A stretch of 64,000 bases of DNA from Gordius sp. MW1 (GCA_964036665.1 OZ038533.1:19774575-19838574); one strand, 5' to 3'. Positions 32,670-45,739 are shown, numbered from the stretch's first letter. Notes: a model not told the origin generated them from the sequence alone. Numbers and translations are program-made.

Positions 32670-35590
32670 CTATGTAAACTCTATTAAGGCGATTTGCCCA
32701 CCTATTGTAGAGCCTAGATGAGTTAAACTCTTCATTTCAATTTTTAAAAAAGGCTTAAAAATGGGAAATATGTCTTTATTCAGGCACTGATATATCTCGC
32801 ATTCAGAGATATTCAATTTCAGGTTTAGGATAGCTTCATAATCTCGGATTAAAAGAATGGCCTTGGAGATTTCTTCCGGAGGACTGCATAGGGTGGCATC
32901 GTCTAGGTACCAGACGTTTAATGATAAAGAGCATTGGTTTGAGAGAGATTCGGTTTTGATCCCTAGACAAAACAATAGTGGACCTAGAGGGTCACCCTGT
33001 TGAATACCTTCTGCCGATTCAATTAAAAAGTCCCCAAACTTTAGTTTTGATATGCAACCGTAACTTAAACTGATGTAATTTGTAAACTTTGGGAACTCAT
33101 CAATGAAGGAATAAATTATTAGCGTTTCTAGTGATGCGGAAAAACCGAGAAAAATCTCGATCTCGTCTCGTCTCGTCTCGAAAAACCGAGACGAGACGAG
33201 ACGAGAATGTGAAAAATGGAGTCGAGATCGAGACGAGAATTTTGATGCCGAGACGAGACGATACGAGATTTTTTCGGCGAGATCTCGACTTTTTATTGAT
33301 CGTTAGATTTTAGTAAATTATTGTGTATTTTAATTTGCATAATTTACATTTAAGGTATTAAGTGTAAATCAATTTGTATGTAATATATTTGATATTAAAA
33401 AAATTCCTAAGTGTAGTAAATATTATATATTTTTGCAAAAAATTTAAAATTTGGCAATCATTATGGTTGACCCTTAGGGTATGTGAATAATTTTATAATC
33501 TAGGCTTAGAATGAGTTTTGATGGAATAGTAAATGTTTCAAAAGCATATTTATTTCGCAGTTACTCATCGTGTAAGTTGCGTTAATTATAAATTGGTGTT
33601 TGGGTTGGCAGGTGCATTCAAATACTATAATTTCTTTAATTGTGCAATATAAAATAAATACACGAACCTATCCTATATTTGATAAATAACAATTTAATGG
33701 CAAAGTTAGTTAGAATTGGAAGTTAATTATAAATTTAAATACGTGAATCCTATAATAATGCTGCTTTAATTGTTGTTTTTACAACGTTTTAATATATGCA
33801 ACTAGTTATTAATTCTGTAAATAATAATATTATCATTCAAAGTCACTCCTTTGTGGTTTATAACGCTATAATAAACATGCAACAAACACTATGGGCTATA
33901 ATTGATGATGGTAATATTAGTGTATTTAAACGTTTGCCTTAAATATGTTAGGTCTACTCTGAAGCTTTAGCCAGGGTTAATAAAGGGTCTTAATTTGCTC
34001 AATTATGCAACTATGTCAACTATAAGCGAACTTATAATTTTCTAAGTCTATTTATATTTGACAGAGACCGTGAATTTGATACAAATGTTATAATTTGCTA
34101 GAACAATAAAATTTAATTTTCTATACTTCAAATTTATTTATAATTTTTTTAGTCTGCACTTTTCATAGAAAATGTTATCTTTATGAATTAATTCATATCT
34201 TTATATTGTCAGTAAGAGTCGTGTCCCGCTAAATCTTTAAAAAGTTTGTGTATTAAAGTTTTTCAAAATATATAAAAGTTTGCCATTTGGATTTTTTAAC
34301 ACTTATTTAATATTTTTAATAAAACAAGAAAAAAATTTATTCCGTATATATTTTTTTTTAAAGTCGAGACGAGACGAGAATTCTCGTCGAGACGAGACGA
34401 GATCGAGATTTTTTAGACCGAGACGAGACGAGATCGAGATTTTCATAATCACTCCCGAGACGAGACGAGATTTTGTTTTCGAGACCGAGACGAGACGAGA
34501 TCGAAACACTAAGCGTTTCTCGGCGAATATTATTGAATGCATTGGCAAAGTCCTATTTAACCATGCAGTGATTGGAGGGAATTTGTTGAAGACTTATCCG
34601 CGCAGCGTGACTGGCGGCCTCACAGCCGCCTTTAACCCCAAACCCTAATTGATGAGGAATTAACTTGTCGCTTAAACTAGATTTGATTGTCTTACAAATG
34701 AGTTTTGATATAATTTTACGGAAAACACTGCCAATAGCAATGGGTCTTACCGAATTATCGGATTTTTTGATAGCGATGAGTTTAGCGCCGAACATTATGG
34801 GGATTATTTAATATTACCGTTGACAATTAAATTGCATAGGGACGTTATAGAGTTGAGTAGAATTGCAGCGCTCACGTTTTGGAGGTTAATCAGGTGTTGT
34901 AAATAAACGGGGCGGAAATAGTCAATTCTCCTTATCTTAAAGATCGTACTCATCATGATACCGTAAAGGCGTTATCGGTCTTCTATTTGACCTTATCAAA
35001 GTAGTAGCTTCTAATTGAACCTCGGTTGCATATTCGGTACGTTACTAACATCGGTATTTGACCTTCTTAAAGTAGTAGCTTCTAATTAAGGAATTGATGG
35101 CTTCCCGAATGTCGGAAGAGTCTAGTTTTATGAAAGAGGCTGAGGTAGGGAGTCGATTTGGCGATGAGGATGGGGGATGTGTAGATTTGAGTTGTTGGTA
35201 TGATTTAAGGGAGTAAGGAGCAATTGAGTCATTGTCATAAAATATTCTTAGAGCACTTTTGGGGTTAAAGTTATCAATTTTTTTTAGAAATTTGTTTTGC
35301 AGTTTGCTTGACAGTGGAGGAGTTTGGGGATTGTTTGTGCTGGGGGGTAATTTAAAAATATTATCAATATTGAAATTTAAAAAGAGTCTTTAATATGTTT
35401 GGACAGATTTTTAATGTTGGGTTCTCTTACATATAAGGTGTGAAAGGTAATGGAAAGTTTATCCCAGTTAGTAAGATTTAAGGGAGAGTTTGTTATGGAA
35501 GTTATAAGACTGATTAAAAACTGTTGAGTAGCCGGGCGAGCACTCCTAGGGATTCTTGTTATAGTGTTGGGAAAATTTAAGGCTTAAAAT
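32670..35590 (-). pseudogene. Second YLDD-type non-LTR reverse transcriptase, 5' part
   Basis: From about 35590 downward on the minus strand come an N-terminal region (IPRSARPATQQFLISLI, then LRIFYDNDSIAPYSLKSYQQ), RT fingers in 34795-34553 (SVRPIAIGSVFRKIISKLI, HQLGFGVKGGCEAASHAA), motif A (DFANAFNNI, near 34540), the GIQQGDPLGPLLFCLG motif at about 33000, and the catalytic NVWYLDDATLCSPPEE in 32975-32670. It stops after LGSTIGG and runs into a different copy. A hAT element splits it at 33129-34511. Stops make it non-coding now. Residue differences show the two fragments are paralogues, not one gene. Confidence 0.8.
33129..34511. mobile_element. hAT element with GACGAGACGAGA subterminal arrays inserted in the reverse transcriptase
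   Basis: An exact 8-bp duplication AGCGTTTC lies at 33121-33128 and 34512-34519, within the RT frame, which resumes in register across it. Ends are TAGTGATGCGGAAAA and GATCGAAACACTA. About 150 bases at each end are dense in CGAGACGAGA units in opposite orientation. The AT-rich middle has only decayed sequence; part of it (near 33505-33545) is shared with the hAT relic at 45740-46200. Confidence 0.93.
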
Positions 35591-36924
35591 GAATCACTCC
35601 AAGATTAGTCCAAAGAAGGTAATAATAATGGGGCTGTCTAAGGATTGAGGATCTGAGTTGGACGTGCAAGGAGCATCGTGATGAGCATCCTTTTTTATGG
35701 AGGCAAGAGGTGGAATAAGAGGGCTAGCAGGTGGGATTTTCCCAGAGGAGATACAACAAGCAGAAGGGTGACCATGTATTATAAAACAGTTAATTTTTTT
35801 GAGGCTAACAAGTTTTTTGCATGTACAACAAAGGATTTAATGAAACTTATATTTGTATTATTTTATAAAAGAGGTATTGAAGCGTTGGTAAAGCATTATC
35901 AAGATATATTAAAAATATATAGATATTAGATTTGTAAAAATCCTCTGAACATTTTAAGGGTAATATGTTTATGAAAAAAAGTGATTGTTGCATTGTTTGT
36001 GAAATTATGTATAATTTCTATTTTTATGTATAGAAATATATCTATTGTAAAAAGAGCTATGAGTGTTAATGAAATTAGGATAAGTAAAGTACCAATGTAT
36101 ATAGATAGGTGATATTCTGTGAAGGGTTTCTAGGTGAATAAGTAGTAAGTATATTTTGAATAGTAGTGATGATGTTAAAAAGATGGAATGGGTGAGGTAG
36201 TTGGTCTTTTTGAGCAATTTGCCTTATTGGTTATTTGTGTGTTTGTGAAGAGTTTCTAGGTAAATAAGTAGAGGATTCAGTTGGCTTTGAATAGTAATGA
36301 TGTTAAAAATAAAGAATGAGTGAGGTTGTTGGTCTTTTTTGGACATTTGCATAATAGCTTGCTTGTGTGTTTTAAAGGATAAATATTTAAGAATTGTTTG
36401 TATATGTTTGGACGTCAGAACCGAGCAGATCCTTTGAGGGATCTCGTAGTTTTCCGAAATAAGATTTGTTTATATCATTTTTATTAGTTTTTCTTATAAT
36501 TTATGATGCGCGTAATAACAGAGCTGATTATTACCATTTTATGTCATTAGATCTCAATATATCTACATCGTCGATTTCGTTTGGAGAGATCTAGTCATAT
36601 AGCCATATGTAGTGATGGCGATTTGCTCCAGTGAGCATTGCTTACTGTGAGCTCTGCCCCCTCACAAGCACTGTGTATCCTACTCTACTCATGAGTAGGA
36701 TACAGTATGGATGAAAATGCTCGAGAGGCGAAGGGGTAGTAGCAAAAAGTAACTCATGTATAGAGCTGTGTGCCTGAGCAGCATTATAAGTTAACTAACA
36801 GTTTAATATGAGCAAATGCTATGAGCAAGCAGTTTCTCTAAACAGCTCATAGCATCTCATATCACATTATAATGTGATGTTTTGTTTTAATACATTCTGT
36901 TGTTCAATAATAATATGGCTATTT
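35591..36924. other. Spacer with one imperfect inverted-repeat element
   Basis: No gene is seen. At about 36610-36880 a TAGTGATGGCGATTTGC start, many GAGC/GCTC words in both orientations and an internal palindrome (TCTACTCATGAGTAGGA) suggest another miniature hAT-like element with GCTCA-type arrays. Its right end is unclear. Open frames at 35678 and 36005 have no recognisable content. Confidence 0.4.
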
Positions 36925-37165
36925 GCATAGGCGTAAGTAGGATTTCCTCAAGGGGGAAGGGGTGAGATCAAATTTTTTTGTAACGATTTTTTTGGGTTCT
37001 AAATGTTTTGTTTCTTAAAAGTTTAAAGTGATATTCGCGTAAAAATAATAAAATACAAAAAGTAAAATTTCAAAAAATATTTATTTATAAATATACAATG
37101 TAAAAATTATATAAATTAAAAATCATGGGAGGGGTTCTAATCGGAAAACCACCCCCTCCCAACGC
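36925..37165. mobile_element. Short relic related to the 6345-7725 hAT element
   Basis: It starts GCATAGGCGTAAGTAGGATTT and shares with 6420-6540 a run including AAAAGTTTAAAGTGA and CGTAAAAATAATAAAATA. It ends near CCACCCCCTCCCAACGC. Confidence 0.5.
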
Positions 37166-37282
37166 AAATGGCTATTTGTTATTTATATTTTTTAAGGCGA
37201 ATTTTTTTTGAAATTTTCTTTTTATATGGCTAAAATATATTTTGCTATTAAAATTTATTTTTTATACATGCCTTAAATTTAT

Positions 37283-37906
37283 TTAATCCGCGAGAGTATT
37301 CGTGGGGTATTTCAATACCCCACGCAAATTATAAATTAAAATATAAAACGCAATTTAAGTCTAATGAATTTGGTCTTTTCAGTAGCTTAATATTTTATCA
37401 AGAATTAGGTTAGGTGAAAATTTCATAGGTTTGACTTAATACTTTTTAAAATATAGAAGCTTTTTTGGCTCGTGGGGTATGATTTTACCCCACGAATGCT
37501 CTTACGTAAGTTTTTTTCTGTTGGAAAAAATGTATGTTTTTTTTGTTTGATGATATCTTTTACAATTTGTGTTTTTAATACATTTTGAACATTCTTTTAA
37601 TAAAATATCACGTTTATTTTGATTTATTTTAAGGTATATGATGTCAAGTGGTAAAATGAGGGGAAGTTCTAAAATATCCAAAATAAAAATGGGGGTCCAG
37701 AAAATTGTTAATAAGTTTTGTAATGCTGATTAGATTCATATCAAAATTTATACCATCAATCTTAAGACCGTTATAAACACATATTTTAAATTTGAAAGAT
37801 TTTAAAAGAATACTTTGTAAGTTATAAGAAGTTAAAAAGTGGAGTAAAGTTATACCCCACGAATGTTCTCGCGTTCGAGATTTTCAGGAATACTCTCGAG
37901 GGTTAA
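37283..37906. mobile_element. piggyBac-like miniature element at TTAA
   Basis: The left end TTAATCCGCGAGAGTATTC and the right end, read on the other strand, TTAACCCTCGAGAGTATTC are near-identical inverted repeats with the TTAA target at each end. Further inverted copies of ATTCGTGGGGTAT lie inside both ends and near 37470. No transposase is encoded. Confidence 0.83.
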
Positions 37907-38107
37907 TTATAAATTTTTGAATTTTCTGTCTCACCCAGATGGTAATAATTTTTTTGACAATTTTAATATGGTATAACTTTATATTTTATCGTTTTTAAGA
38001 ACAGGTGTAAATGTTATAATTCTATTGAAGGTGCGAACTAATTTTTTTTCTCGATTTTCATTATATATATCTTAAATGATTATTATGATTTATTTTTCAT
38101 AAATAGC

Positions 38108-38545
38108 AAAATTATGTTTTATTGTATAAACATTTATTTTAACATTTTTAATATGACTTAATGTTTCTAAATTTATATTAATAATATTTTTAGTTCAGGT
38201 CACAATGCAAAGTTTTATAAAAAGGTGGGAAATTTGGCTTTATACAATATTCTATATAGATGGCTAAAATCTGTTTAATGATTTCAAAATTTACGCCTTT
38301 ATACATGCCAAAGATATGTTTTATTGTATAAATATTTTTTTGACATTTTCAATATGACTTAATATTTCTAAATTTATATTTAATAATATTTTTAGTCCAG
38401 GTCACAATGCAAAGTTTTATAAAAGGTGGGAAATTTCGCTTTATAGAGCCTTCTATATAGATGGCTAAAATCTGTTTAATGATTTCAAAATTTACGCCTT
38501 TATACATGCCAAAAATATGTTTTATTTATTGTTTTAAAAATAAAT
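38108..38545 (+). repeat. Tandem duplication of a 199-bp unit
   Basis: The unit beginning ATGTTTTATTGTATAAA and running through AGTTTTATAAAAAGGTGGGAA and GATGGCTAAAATCTGTTTAA occurs at about 38115-38313 and again at 38314-38510, with a truncated third start near 38516. It is non-coding. Confidence 0.85.
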
Positions 38546-39014
38546 TTTTGAATATTCTGTCTCACCCAAATGCTACAAATATGTTTTTCGTTTTTTCCCT
38601 ATACGTCAAGTTTTTAAAATATTTAGATTCAAAGTTGCGAAAATGACCGTTTTTGGCTCTTTTTGACGCTGTATAGGGTAAATTGAATAGCTAAAAAGAA
38701 AATTTTAAACTTCTAAGTGGTAGAACCACTTAGGGAACATTAAAAAATGATTTTTTCCCCTTTATTTATTCCTTTTTAATATATGTCAAAAATGCAATTA
38801 GTTCCTATGCAAAATCGCGGCTTCCTTTGAGCCTCCCTCCCTCTCTATCTAATTGGCGTATATGCTTATATGACACTATACCCTTAGTGCATGTGAGTAA
38901 TTGATGATGTGTGGTAGTGCAAGAGTAGTGGCTTAATACGAGCTATTCCTACTACGCCTGTCATCCTCCCTCTCTACTAGAGGAATAGCTCGTATCATGT
39001 CTTGACTAATCCTA

Positions 39015-42000
39015 TTAGTTTTCATACTTTATCTGCCATTTCCACGTGACACGGGGTCGTCCTCTTCCTCTCTTCCCCGGTACCTCCATGTCCAGTACTT
39101 TTCGATTTACGTCATTCGTGTCCCTTCTTAGTATATGCCCATACCACCTTAGCCGATTTTCGTTAATCATGTCCGCCATAGGTTGAATACCCATTTTTGT
39201 CATGAGAAAGTCATTCGTCATATGGTCGAGCTTAGTATACCCTAAGCTTCACCGTATCATTCTCATCTCTGTGGCTTGTAATAGCTTTCCTTCCATGGTG
39301 TTTAATGCCCATGTTTCACTTCCATAGAGTAACACCGGTCTTACGATGGATTTGTAAGCTTTGCTCTTCACCATATTGGCATTTTCTTGTCGCACATTAC
39401 ACCTGATATACTTTGCCATTAGCCATCCTTTTTGAATCCGGGCATTGACTTCCGTTGCGCAATCTTCCTCTTGATGTAGAATCTAGCCGAGGTACGTAAA
39501 TCTGCCTACTTTTGGGTACTTTAAATGGTCATCCAGCGATGGGTTGCCTGTAACGTTCATTTCTATGTATACCGTTTTTTGACCGTTGACCTTTAACCCA
39601 TATTCAGCTAAGCGCTTTGACCACTTTTCGGCTTCTTCGAATACTTTTTCCCTTGTATCCTCGCATAGTACTGTATCATCGGCATATAGCATACACCATG
39701 TCGATGACTTTTGAGTGTCCCTCTGTTCAGGATAGCCAAGTTGTTATTGTACTAATAATCTACTAATAATATTAAACTAAATAAGAATGATAATAAAACT
39801 GAAATAATGATACTAAACTAAGAATGGATCCATTTATTAATCAACACAAAAAATCAACATCTGCGTGTTATGCAAATTATCACATCTGATTATCTTGCCA
39901 ACTCGGCTTTTTGGCTTGCAATATTCAATACTATAATTATATCAATCATATAATCTGATATACAACACATATATAACATCACATATAACCTCACACGTAT
40001 ATAACACATATATAACATAACACCTTTCCCCTTAAGGTATGAAGGCTCCCTTTGGTTTTGTTCTTCGACTATGTGCCCCACAACCATGTGTAACATTCCA
40101 TAACCTTTGCAGTGGGCTAGCTGTAAGGATGAGATGGGATGGAAATTGTCAGTAGGGAAATATGGAGGGTTTTAGTGTATGGACGCGGCAACGTGGACTC
40201 TGGACTTGACCCTTCCCATCATCCGCTGTAGACTTCCTGATCAAATTCAGGGACCGGACTGCACCACCACCCATAAGATTACAGGTGTCGGTAGAAGATG
40301 TCGGCCGATCCTGCGACTCCCCCTTTACTACCAATAGTCCGTCCATTTCGACTCCGAGAGGTAGACTTCAGGGCCCCAAGCCATACATGGCATCATTAAG
40401 GGATTCCTCTACCTCTTACCACCCTGAAATTGGTCTAGTCTCAGCGGACGTGGATCTGGAAAAGTGGGTTTTGGGGAAGGTTGGGGCACATTCCTATCTT
40501 CCCATATCCATAGAATCATGAATTAACCTCCTGATATGATCTCCTTCGAATAATGAATTTAATCCTGAATTCATATTCTCCTAGCTGTAAGGGTGTGGAT
40601 TTGGAAAAGTGTCAGTGTTAAATTCATATGTAGTTTTCTATTTGGGGCACATTCCTATCTTCCCATATCCATAGAATAATGAATTTAACATCCTGAAATG
40701 ATCTCCCTTCTCCCTAGAATAATTAATTAATAACCTGAATTTCTATTATTCCTGGAATTCTCCTCCCATCCACCTCATGAGATTTTACTGAAATGATCTC
40801 CTCCTGAATTCATATAATTGTCTCATAAGTCTTATCATTTCCATAGAATAATGTTTCCCTTTTCATTGCATCATTTGAAATTCCTCTTTATGTTCAATAC
40901 AAGCCATTTGTTTGCACATATATTTTTGTTGTTCTTCAACTGTTTTCTTTTCATATTTCCCAAAGTTTGTTTACTTCCGACACCATTTGTTCAGGATAGC
41001 CAAGTTGTTATTGTACTAATAATCTACTAATTATTAAACTAAATAAGAATGATAATAAAACTGAAATAATGATACTAAACTAAGAATGGATCCATTTATT
41101 AATCAAAACAAAAAATCAACATCTGCGTGTTATGCAAATTATCACATCTGATTATCTTGCCAACTCGGCTTTTTGGCTTGCAATATTCAATACTATAATT
41201 ATATCAATCATATAATCTGATATACAACACATATATAACATCATATATAACCTCACACGTATATAACACATATATAACATAACAATAACATAACACCCTC
41301 GTTATCGTGTCTATAATTATATAAAAAGTTTAATCCGAAAAGGTTTAATCTTCAACTGTAGTCCTGTCGCAAGAGTTTGAGGCTTCTTAAATATTTTTCA
41401 TAAGCCGTATATATGCGTCGGGAATATTTTGTTTCCTCAGGCACCACTATTAAATCGCGGGGGACCGTGTCATAAGCTTTCTCCAAGTCGATAAAGTCAA
41501 TATGTAAGTCTCTTCTCTTTTCACCATATTTATTCATGATTTGTCGAAGATTGGGATGATTGTGGATTTGCCGGCCACAAATCCGAATTGGTTAGCCGAT
41601 ATTTCCACCTCGTTTTTTAGCCTTGTTACTAAGATCCTTTCCATAAGCTTCAAGCAGTGGCAAGTTAGCTTGATACATCTGTAATTGCCACAGTCCTGAG
41701 GGTCTCCTTTGCCTTTAAATAAGGGTATAAACGTGCTTGCTCTCTATTGATTTAGAATTCGCTCTTCTACCAATATCTTGTTAAGGAGGTTTGTCATGGT
41801 AGTGATTCCTTCTTCACGACATCCGAGCAATGCTTCCAGAGTTATTCCATATGGGGCATTTGCTTTTCCTTTTTGCATCTTGTTCATTTGTGTCCTAACT
41901 TCATCCTACTGAAAGAGTTCGACCATACTTATAATTGGCTCAATTTTGGGAAGGAAATCCTTGTCATTTGCAATATTCATAAGTTTCTTAAAATATCCTT

Positions 42001-43330
42001 TCTACCTTTCCATCACTCCTTTCGTCTTGAATAAGGTTTGACCCTTCTCATTTTTGACTATTTTGTGAACTCCGACATCGCGACTTTTCTTCTCCCTTAT
42101 CTTGGCCAATTTGTACATAAGCCTATCGCCCCCTTTATGATCCAGTTTGTTTGCCATCTCGGTGTACGCGGCATTCTTCGTTTTGCAACGGCCTTTTTTG
42201 CGCCGTTCTTTGCGTCCCTATATTCTTGATAATCCTCCGACTTTTTTGATTTATGCCACCGACTATATAGATTTTTCTTTCTTTCGGTGAAATCCCTAAC
42301 CGATTGATCCCACCACCATAGTTCCCTATTCATAGCTTTACATCCTTTGGTCTGTCCTAGAACACGAATCGCTGATTCCTTTATGTCCTTATTTAGCGTC
42401 TCCTAATCGTTTTCTACGTCCCTTTGCAATTTTCTTGAACCCAAGAGTGAGGAGGCTTTTTGATGGTATTTTTCGCTTGTAGACGTATTTTTTAGCCTTT
42501 CATATCAAATTCGAGGTTCATAAACCTTTCTTCTTTCTGGAAATACTCTTCTGTCGAGATCAATACAAGGGGACGATGTTGCCTGGCGATTTCTTCTCCC
42601 GGTATTACAGTGCAATCCTTGATACTCCATAAGTCCTCTCGCCGTAAAAGCAAATAGTCAATTTGACTATAATGTTTCCCACTTCTATAGGTCCCAATAT
42701 GATCTTCGCTTCGAAAATAGGTGTTAACGATCGCCATTTCATATGCTTGGGATACTTGGAGAAGTTTTTCCCCTTCTTTGTTTTTCAGACCATGCCTATA
42801 GCCTTCATGATTGCGTTCACACCTGAGACGATCTTTCCCTACGTGAGCGTTGAAATCGGCCCCAATAATTAGCCTTTCTTCCCGTCGGATTCCTTTTCTT
42901 TTTCCAGTGAATCGAAGAATATATCTTGCTCTGATTCCATACACCCAATTTGGGGAGCATACGCGCACATAACGGTTAGAAGGTCCCCTTGATCTGCAAT
43001 CTTCACCCACATTAGCCTGTCTGAACAACGCTTTATTTCCACCACCTTGTCCATAAACGATTCGCTTAAAACCGACGTCATTTCTACGATTTGGTGATCC
43101 ATTGTAGAATAGTTTGTATCCTTCCTAATTCCCGAGCTTTGGTTCCGTTCCGTTTCGTCTCTTTTCAGGCGATGTGTACCTTTCTTAAAATTAGACCTCG
43201 TAGCTCTTTCCCGTCAACGTTCCAACATTCCTGTATGTTTTCCACAACTAATTTCCTTAACCGCCATTGTTGTGAGTTGGGCAATAACCCTAGTGTATTT
43301 TTCACATAGCACAGGCGGGGTATGCTGTGC
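39015..43330 (-). pseudogene. RTE-type LINE (AP endonuclease plus reverse transcriptase), interrupted and decayed
   Basis: On the minus strand, 43310-42492 holds an apurinic-type endonuclease: LSESFMDKVVEIKRCSDRLM, MCAYAPQIGCMESE, IIGADFNAHVG, TYRSGKHYSQIDYLLLRR. RT pieces follow (HIDFIDLEKAYDTVPRD near 41500; MLYADDTVLCEDTREKVFEE with the catalytic YADD at 39692-39670). The C-terminal RLRWYGHILRRDTNDVNRKV then GKRGRGRPRVTW is at 39160-39030. This is the order of RTE-clade LINEs. Frames are broken repeatedly and a complete short LTR element (39724-41295) interrupts it. Confidence 0.85.
39724..41295 (-). mobile_element. Short non-autonomous LTR retrotransposon inserted in the RTE LINE
   Basis: Direct repeats of about 300 bp (39724-40022 and 40988-41295) start TGTTCAGGATAGCC and end ATAACATAACA on the plus strand. 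A 5-bp target duplication CCCTC lies at 39719-39723 and 41296-41300. On the minus strand a primer site TGGTGTCGGAAGT follows the LTR at 40986 and a polypurine tract AAGGGGAAAGG abuts the other LTR at 40023-40033, so the element reads on the minus strand. The interior is under 1 kb with no recognisable gag or pol. The frame at 40149-40346 has no known domain. Confidence 0.92.
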
Positions 43331-44358
43331 GTCGTTTGTGGAGGACACCCTGAGTTGGGTTTTATAGCCGGTCCGAGCCATCCTCTACATATTGCACACG
43401 CACTTGGGACGTCGTAAATAATGTTACAAAATCAAAATTTCTAGTCGAATGAGATAAAATTTTTCAAATGAAACTTTTGATCTTTAATTTTAAACCTTAT
43501 AGGCCAAAAAATGGTAGTATTTGGTCTTTTTAAAAAAGTTGGCAAGTGTGTAAAATATTATGTTGACACTGGCAAAACTGCTCATAGGTCACAAAATTTT
43601 AATAGATAAATTGCTAATGCTTTTAGGCACCTTGTTAAAACGTTCAAAAACCATACAACAGCAAAATATTAATTAAATGCAGCCGATGTCCTTAAAAATA
43701 TTTATGTAGCAAATTTTTAACTACTTTTTAAGTTTACATATTTTATAAATAATCTTACAATAAACAAAATTAGACTCCCCTTTTAGGTAAACCCATTTAT
43801 GCACCTACCCTATAAATAAAATTCTTGATGAATAAAACTATTTCAATTAGCTGTGCTCTGTTAATGCTTACTTTTTTGATAAAAAACAATAATTTATCGA
43901 TAGAATTCCATGCAATTTATGGATAAATTTTTTATTTAATTCAAAAAAAGAAAGGTATAAATATTTATTATTATAAAAATAAGTAATACCTTAGCGATAG
44001 CTACGAGTTATAAGGGAATAAAAAAGGTGAATTGCGAATTGGGGAAGCTTTGGTAATCAATATTTGATATGTTAGAAAAATTAAATGATATCAGAATGAA
44101 ATTTAACACTTGCATGAATTGGGTTAATTTGGGCATGAGACGTTTTCTAGACTGCACATGAATTAGGAACGAAAGGGCTACATAATATTTTAAACCTATC
44201 CATGAGCGTAGCTAGAGACTTGATGGAAATAGAGGGGTTCGGGCCATGATTATTAAAACTAACTGGGGGAAGGGTGGCGAAATCAAGTTTCTCTTTTAAC
44301 TTTTTTAGCATTTTCCATATACAATCAAATAAAAAAACAAAATAATACACTATAGAAT
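43331..44358. other. AT-rich spacer with small repeat relic
   Basis: No gene is seen. At about 44203-44300, CCATGAGCGTAGCTAGAGAC followed by a G-rich stretch is a decayed left half of the GGGCGTAGCC family. Confidence 0.4.
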
Positions 44359-44364
44359 CTCATT

Positions 44365-44635
44365 AAGCCCGAGTTGCCCAAATCTTATCATCGTGCCCGC
44401 CCGGATCTGCCCGAAAATGATTAAGACAGTTGCCCGGCCCAACCCACCGGGCATTCTGGTCTCTAATCCTGCCTGCGTCCCTGATATCACCAGCAAAAGC
44501 TTTTATTCAAATTGGGCTTATATTTCTTACAACAAATAGTAGCTTTTGAACCCCGCATTAAATAAGAATAACTATGTGGTGGCATAGTTTGAAACCATCT
44601 TATAGTTTCATGTAATATCACGATAAGCTAATTGT
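44365..44635 (+). repeat. Dispersed repeat, paralogue of 63184-63458
   Basis: It shares with the later copy the segments GTTGCCCAAATCTTATCATC, CCCAACCCACCGGGCATTC, ATATCACCAGCAAA, AACTATGTGGTGGCAT and GTTTGAAACCATCTTA, in the same order. It is non-coding. The later copy is interrupted by a Gypsy LTR where this one continues. Confidence 0.85.
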
Positions 44636-45274
44636 TATAGATCAAAAAATTAGTTATTCAACGTGTGCAGCCCAAATTGCAAATTCCATTTTGAGCTAAA
44701 ATGGCAAGAAACAATAAATTTGTTTGTTTCATTACTTTGCCCACCATTTATCACAATTTGAATATTTTACGAATTAAAATATATTGAGTCATAAAAATTT
44801 AAAAAAACATAATTTGTTGAATATATATAAAAAAACCATAAATAGCTTACCTCCAAATCCAATAAATACCAAGAAAAGGGATAATATATTGGCGATGAAT
44901 ATCCGTACAAACAAATCTTTCATTATTAAACAACAAAAAATTTGAATTATTAAACAACTAAATTGTGTAAGACGCAAGCAATTACAGGGGTGTAGCTAGT
45001 TATATAAAAACATAATAGTTATAAACATTTTCATTAAACTCCTTATCCTAGGTGTTGTAGTTGGTATTTGTTATTGCATACCACGTTCTCTATCTAATTG
45101 GCGTGTTTTTCATCAAAATTTGCGTTGTCCGGTGCTTGATTTGTTTATTTAAATGTTTTAGTTAAGTTCACACCGGAGATGAACACTAATCAAAAAGCAA
45201 CGCGAATTTATTCGCGCGAAAATAACAAATGTCTTTCTTAAATAGGAAGGGTTCGTAGTGAGACCGCATCTCTT

Positions 45275-45735
45275 ATTCCATCCACCCAATTTGGGGAGCA
45301 TACGCGCACATAACGGTTAGTAGGCCCCCTTGAGCTGCAATCTTCACCCACATTAGCCTGTCGGAACAACGCTTGACTTCCACCACCTTATCCTTGAACG
45401 ATTCGCTTAGAACGATACCGACCCGTTTCTACGATTTGGTTACCCACTGTAGAAAAGCTTGTATCCTTCTCCTAAATCCCGAGCTTTCGTTCCGTTCCAC
45501 CTCGTCTCTTGTAGGCAGGCGATGTGTACCTTTCTTCTTTTTAGCATTTGTGCAACCTCGATGCTCTTCCCCGTCAACGTTCTCACATTCCAGCACGTTA
45601 TTCGCATTCTTTCCACAATTAATTTCCTTGACCGCCTTCGTTGTGAGCTGGGCAGTAAACCTAGTGTATTTTTCACATTGTGGGGATGCAGTGCGCGTCA
45701 GTTGTGGAGGACGCCCTAGCTTTCTGTTGCCTTAA
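45275..45735 (-). pseudogene. RTE-type LINE endonuclease N-terminal fragment
   Basis: The minus-strand frame 45676-45440 reads MRITCWNVRTLTGKSIEVAQ and HIACLQETRWNG, the first conserved blocks of RTE AP endonuclease. Below it in a different frame come VLSESFKDKVVEVKRCSDR and MCAYAPQIGW, near-copies of the 43.0-kb element. No RT is attached, so this is a truncated 5' piece of the same LINE family. Confidence 0.8.
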
Positions 45736-45739
45736 TTGA

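Noticed and set aside
36610-36880. A defined hAT element with target duplication
   Set aside because: The left end looks right but I could not fix a right end or a duplication.
40149-40346. 65-residue frame inside the short LTR element as a gag or pol remnant
   Set aside because: No zinc knuckle, protease or RT motif is visible and both strands are open there.
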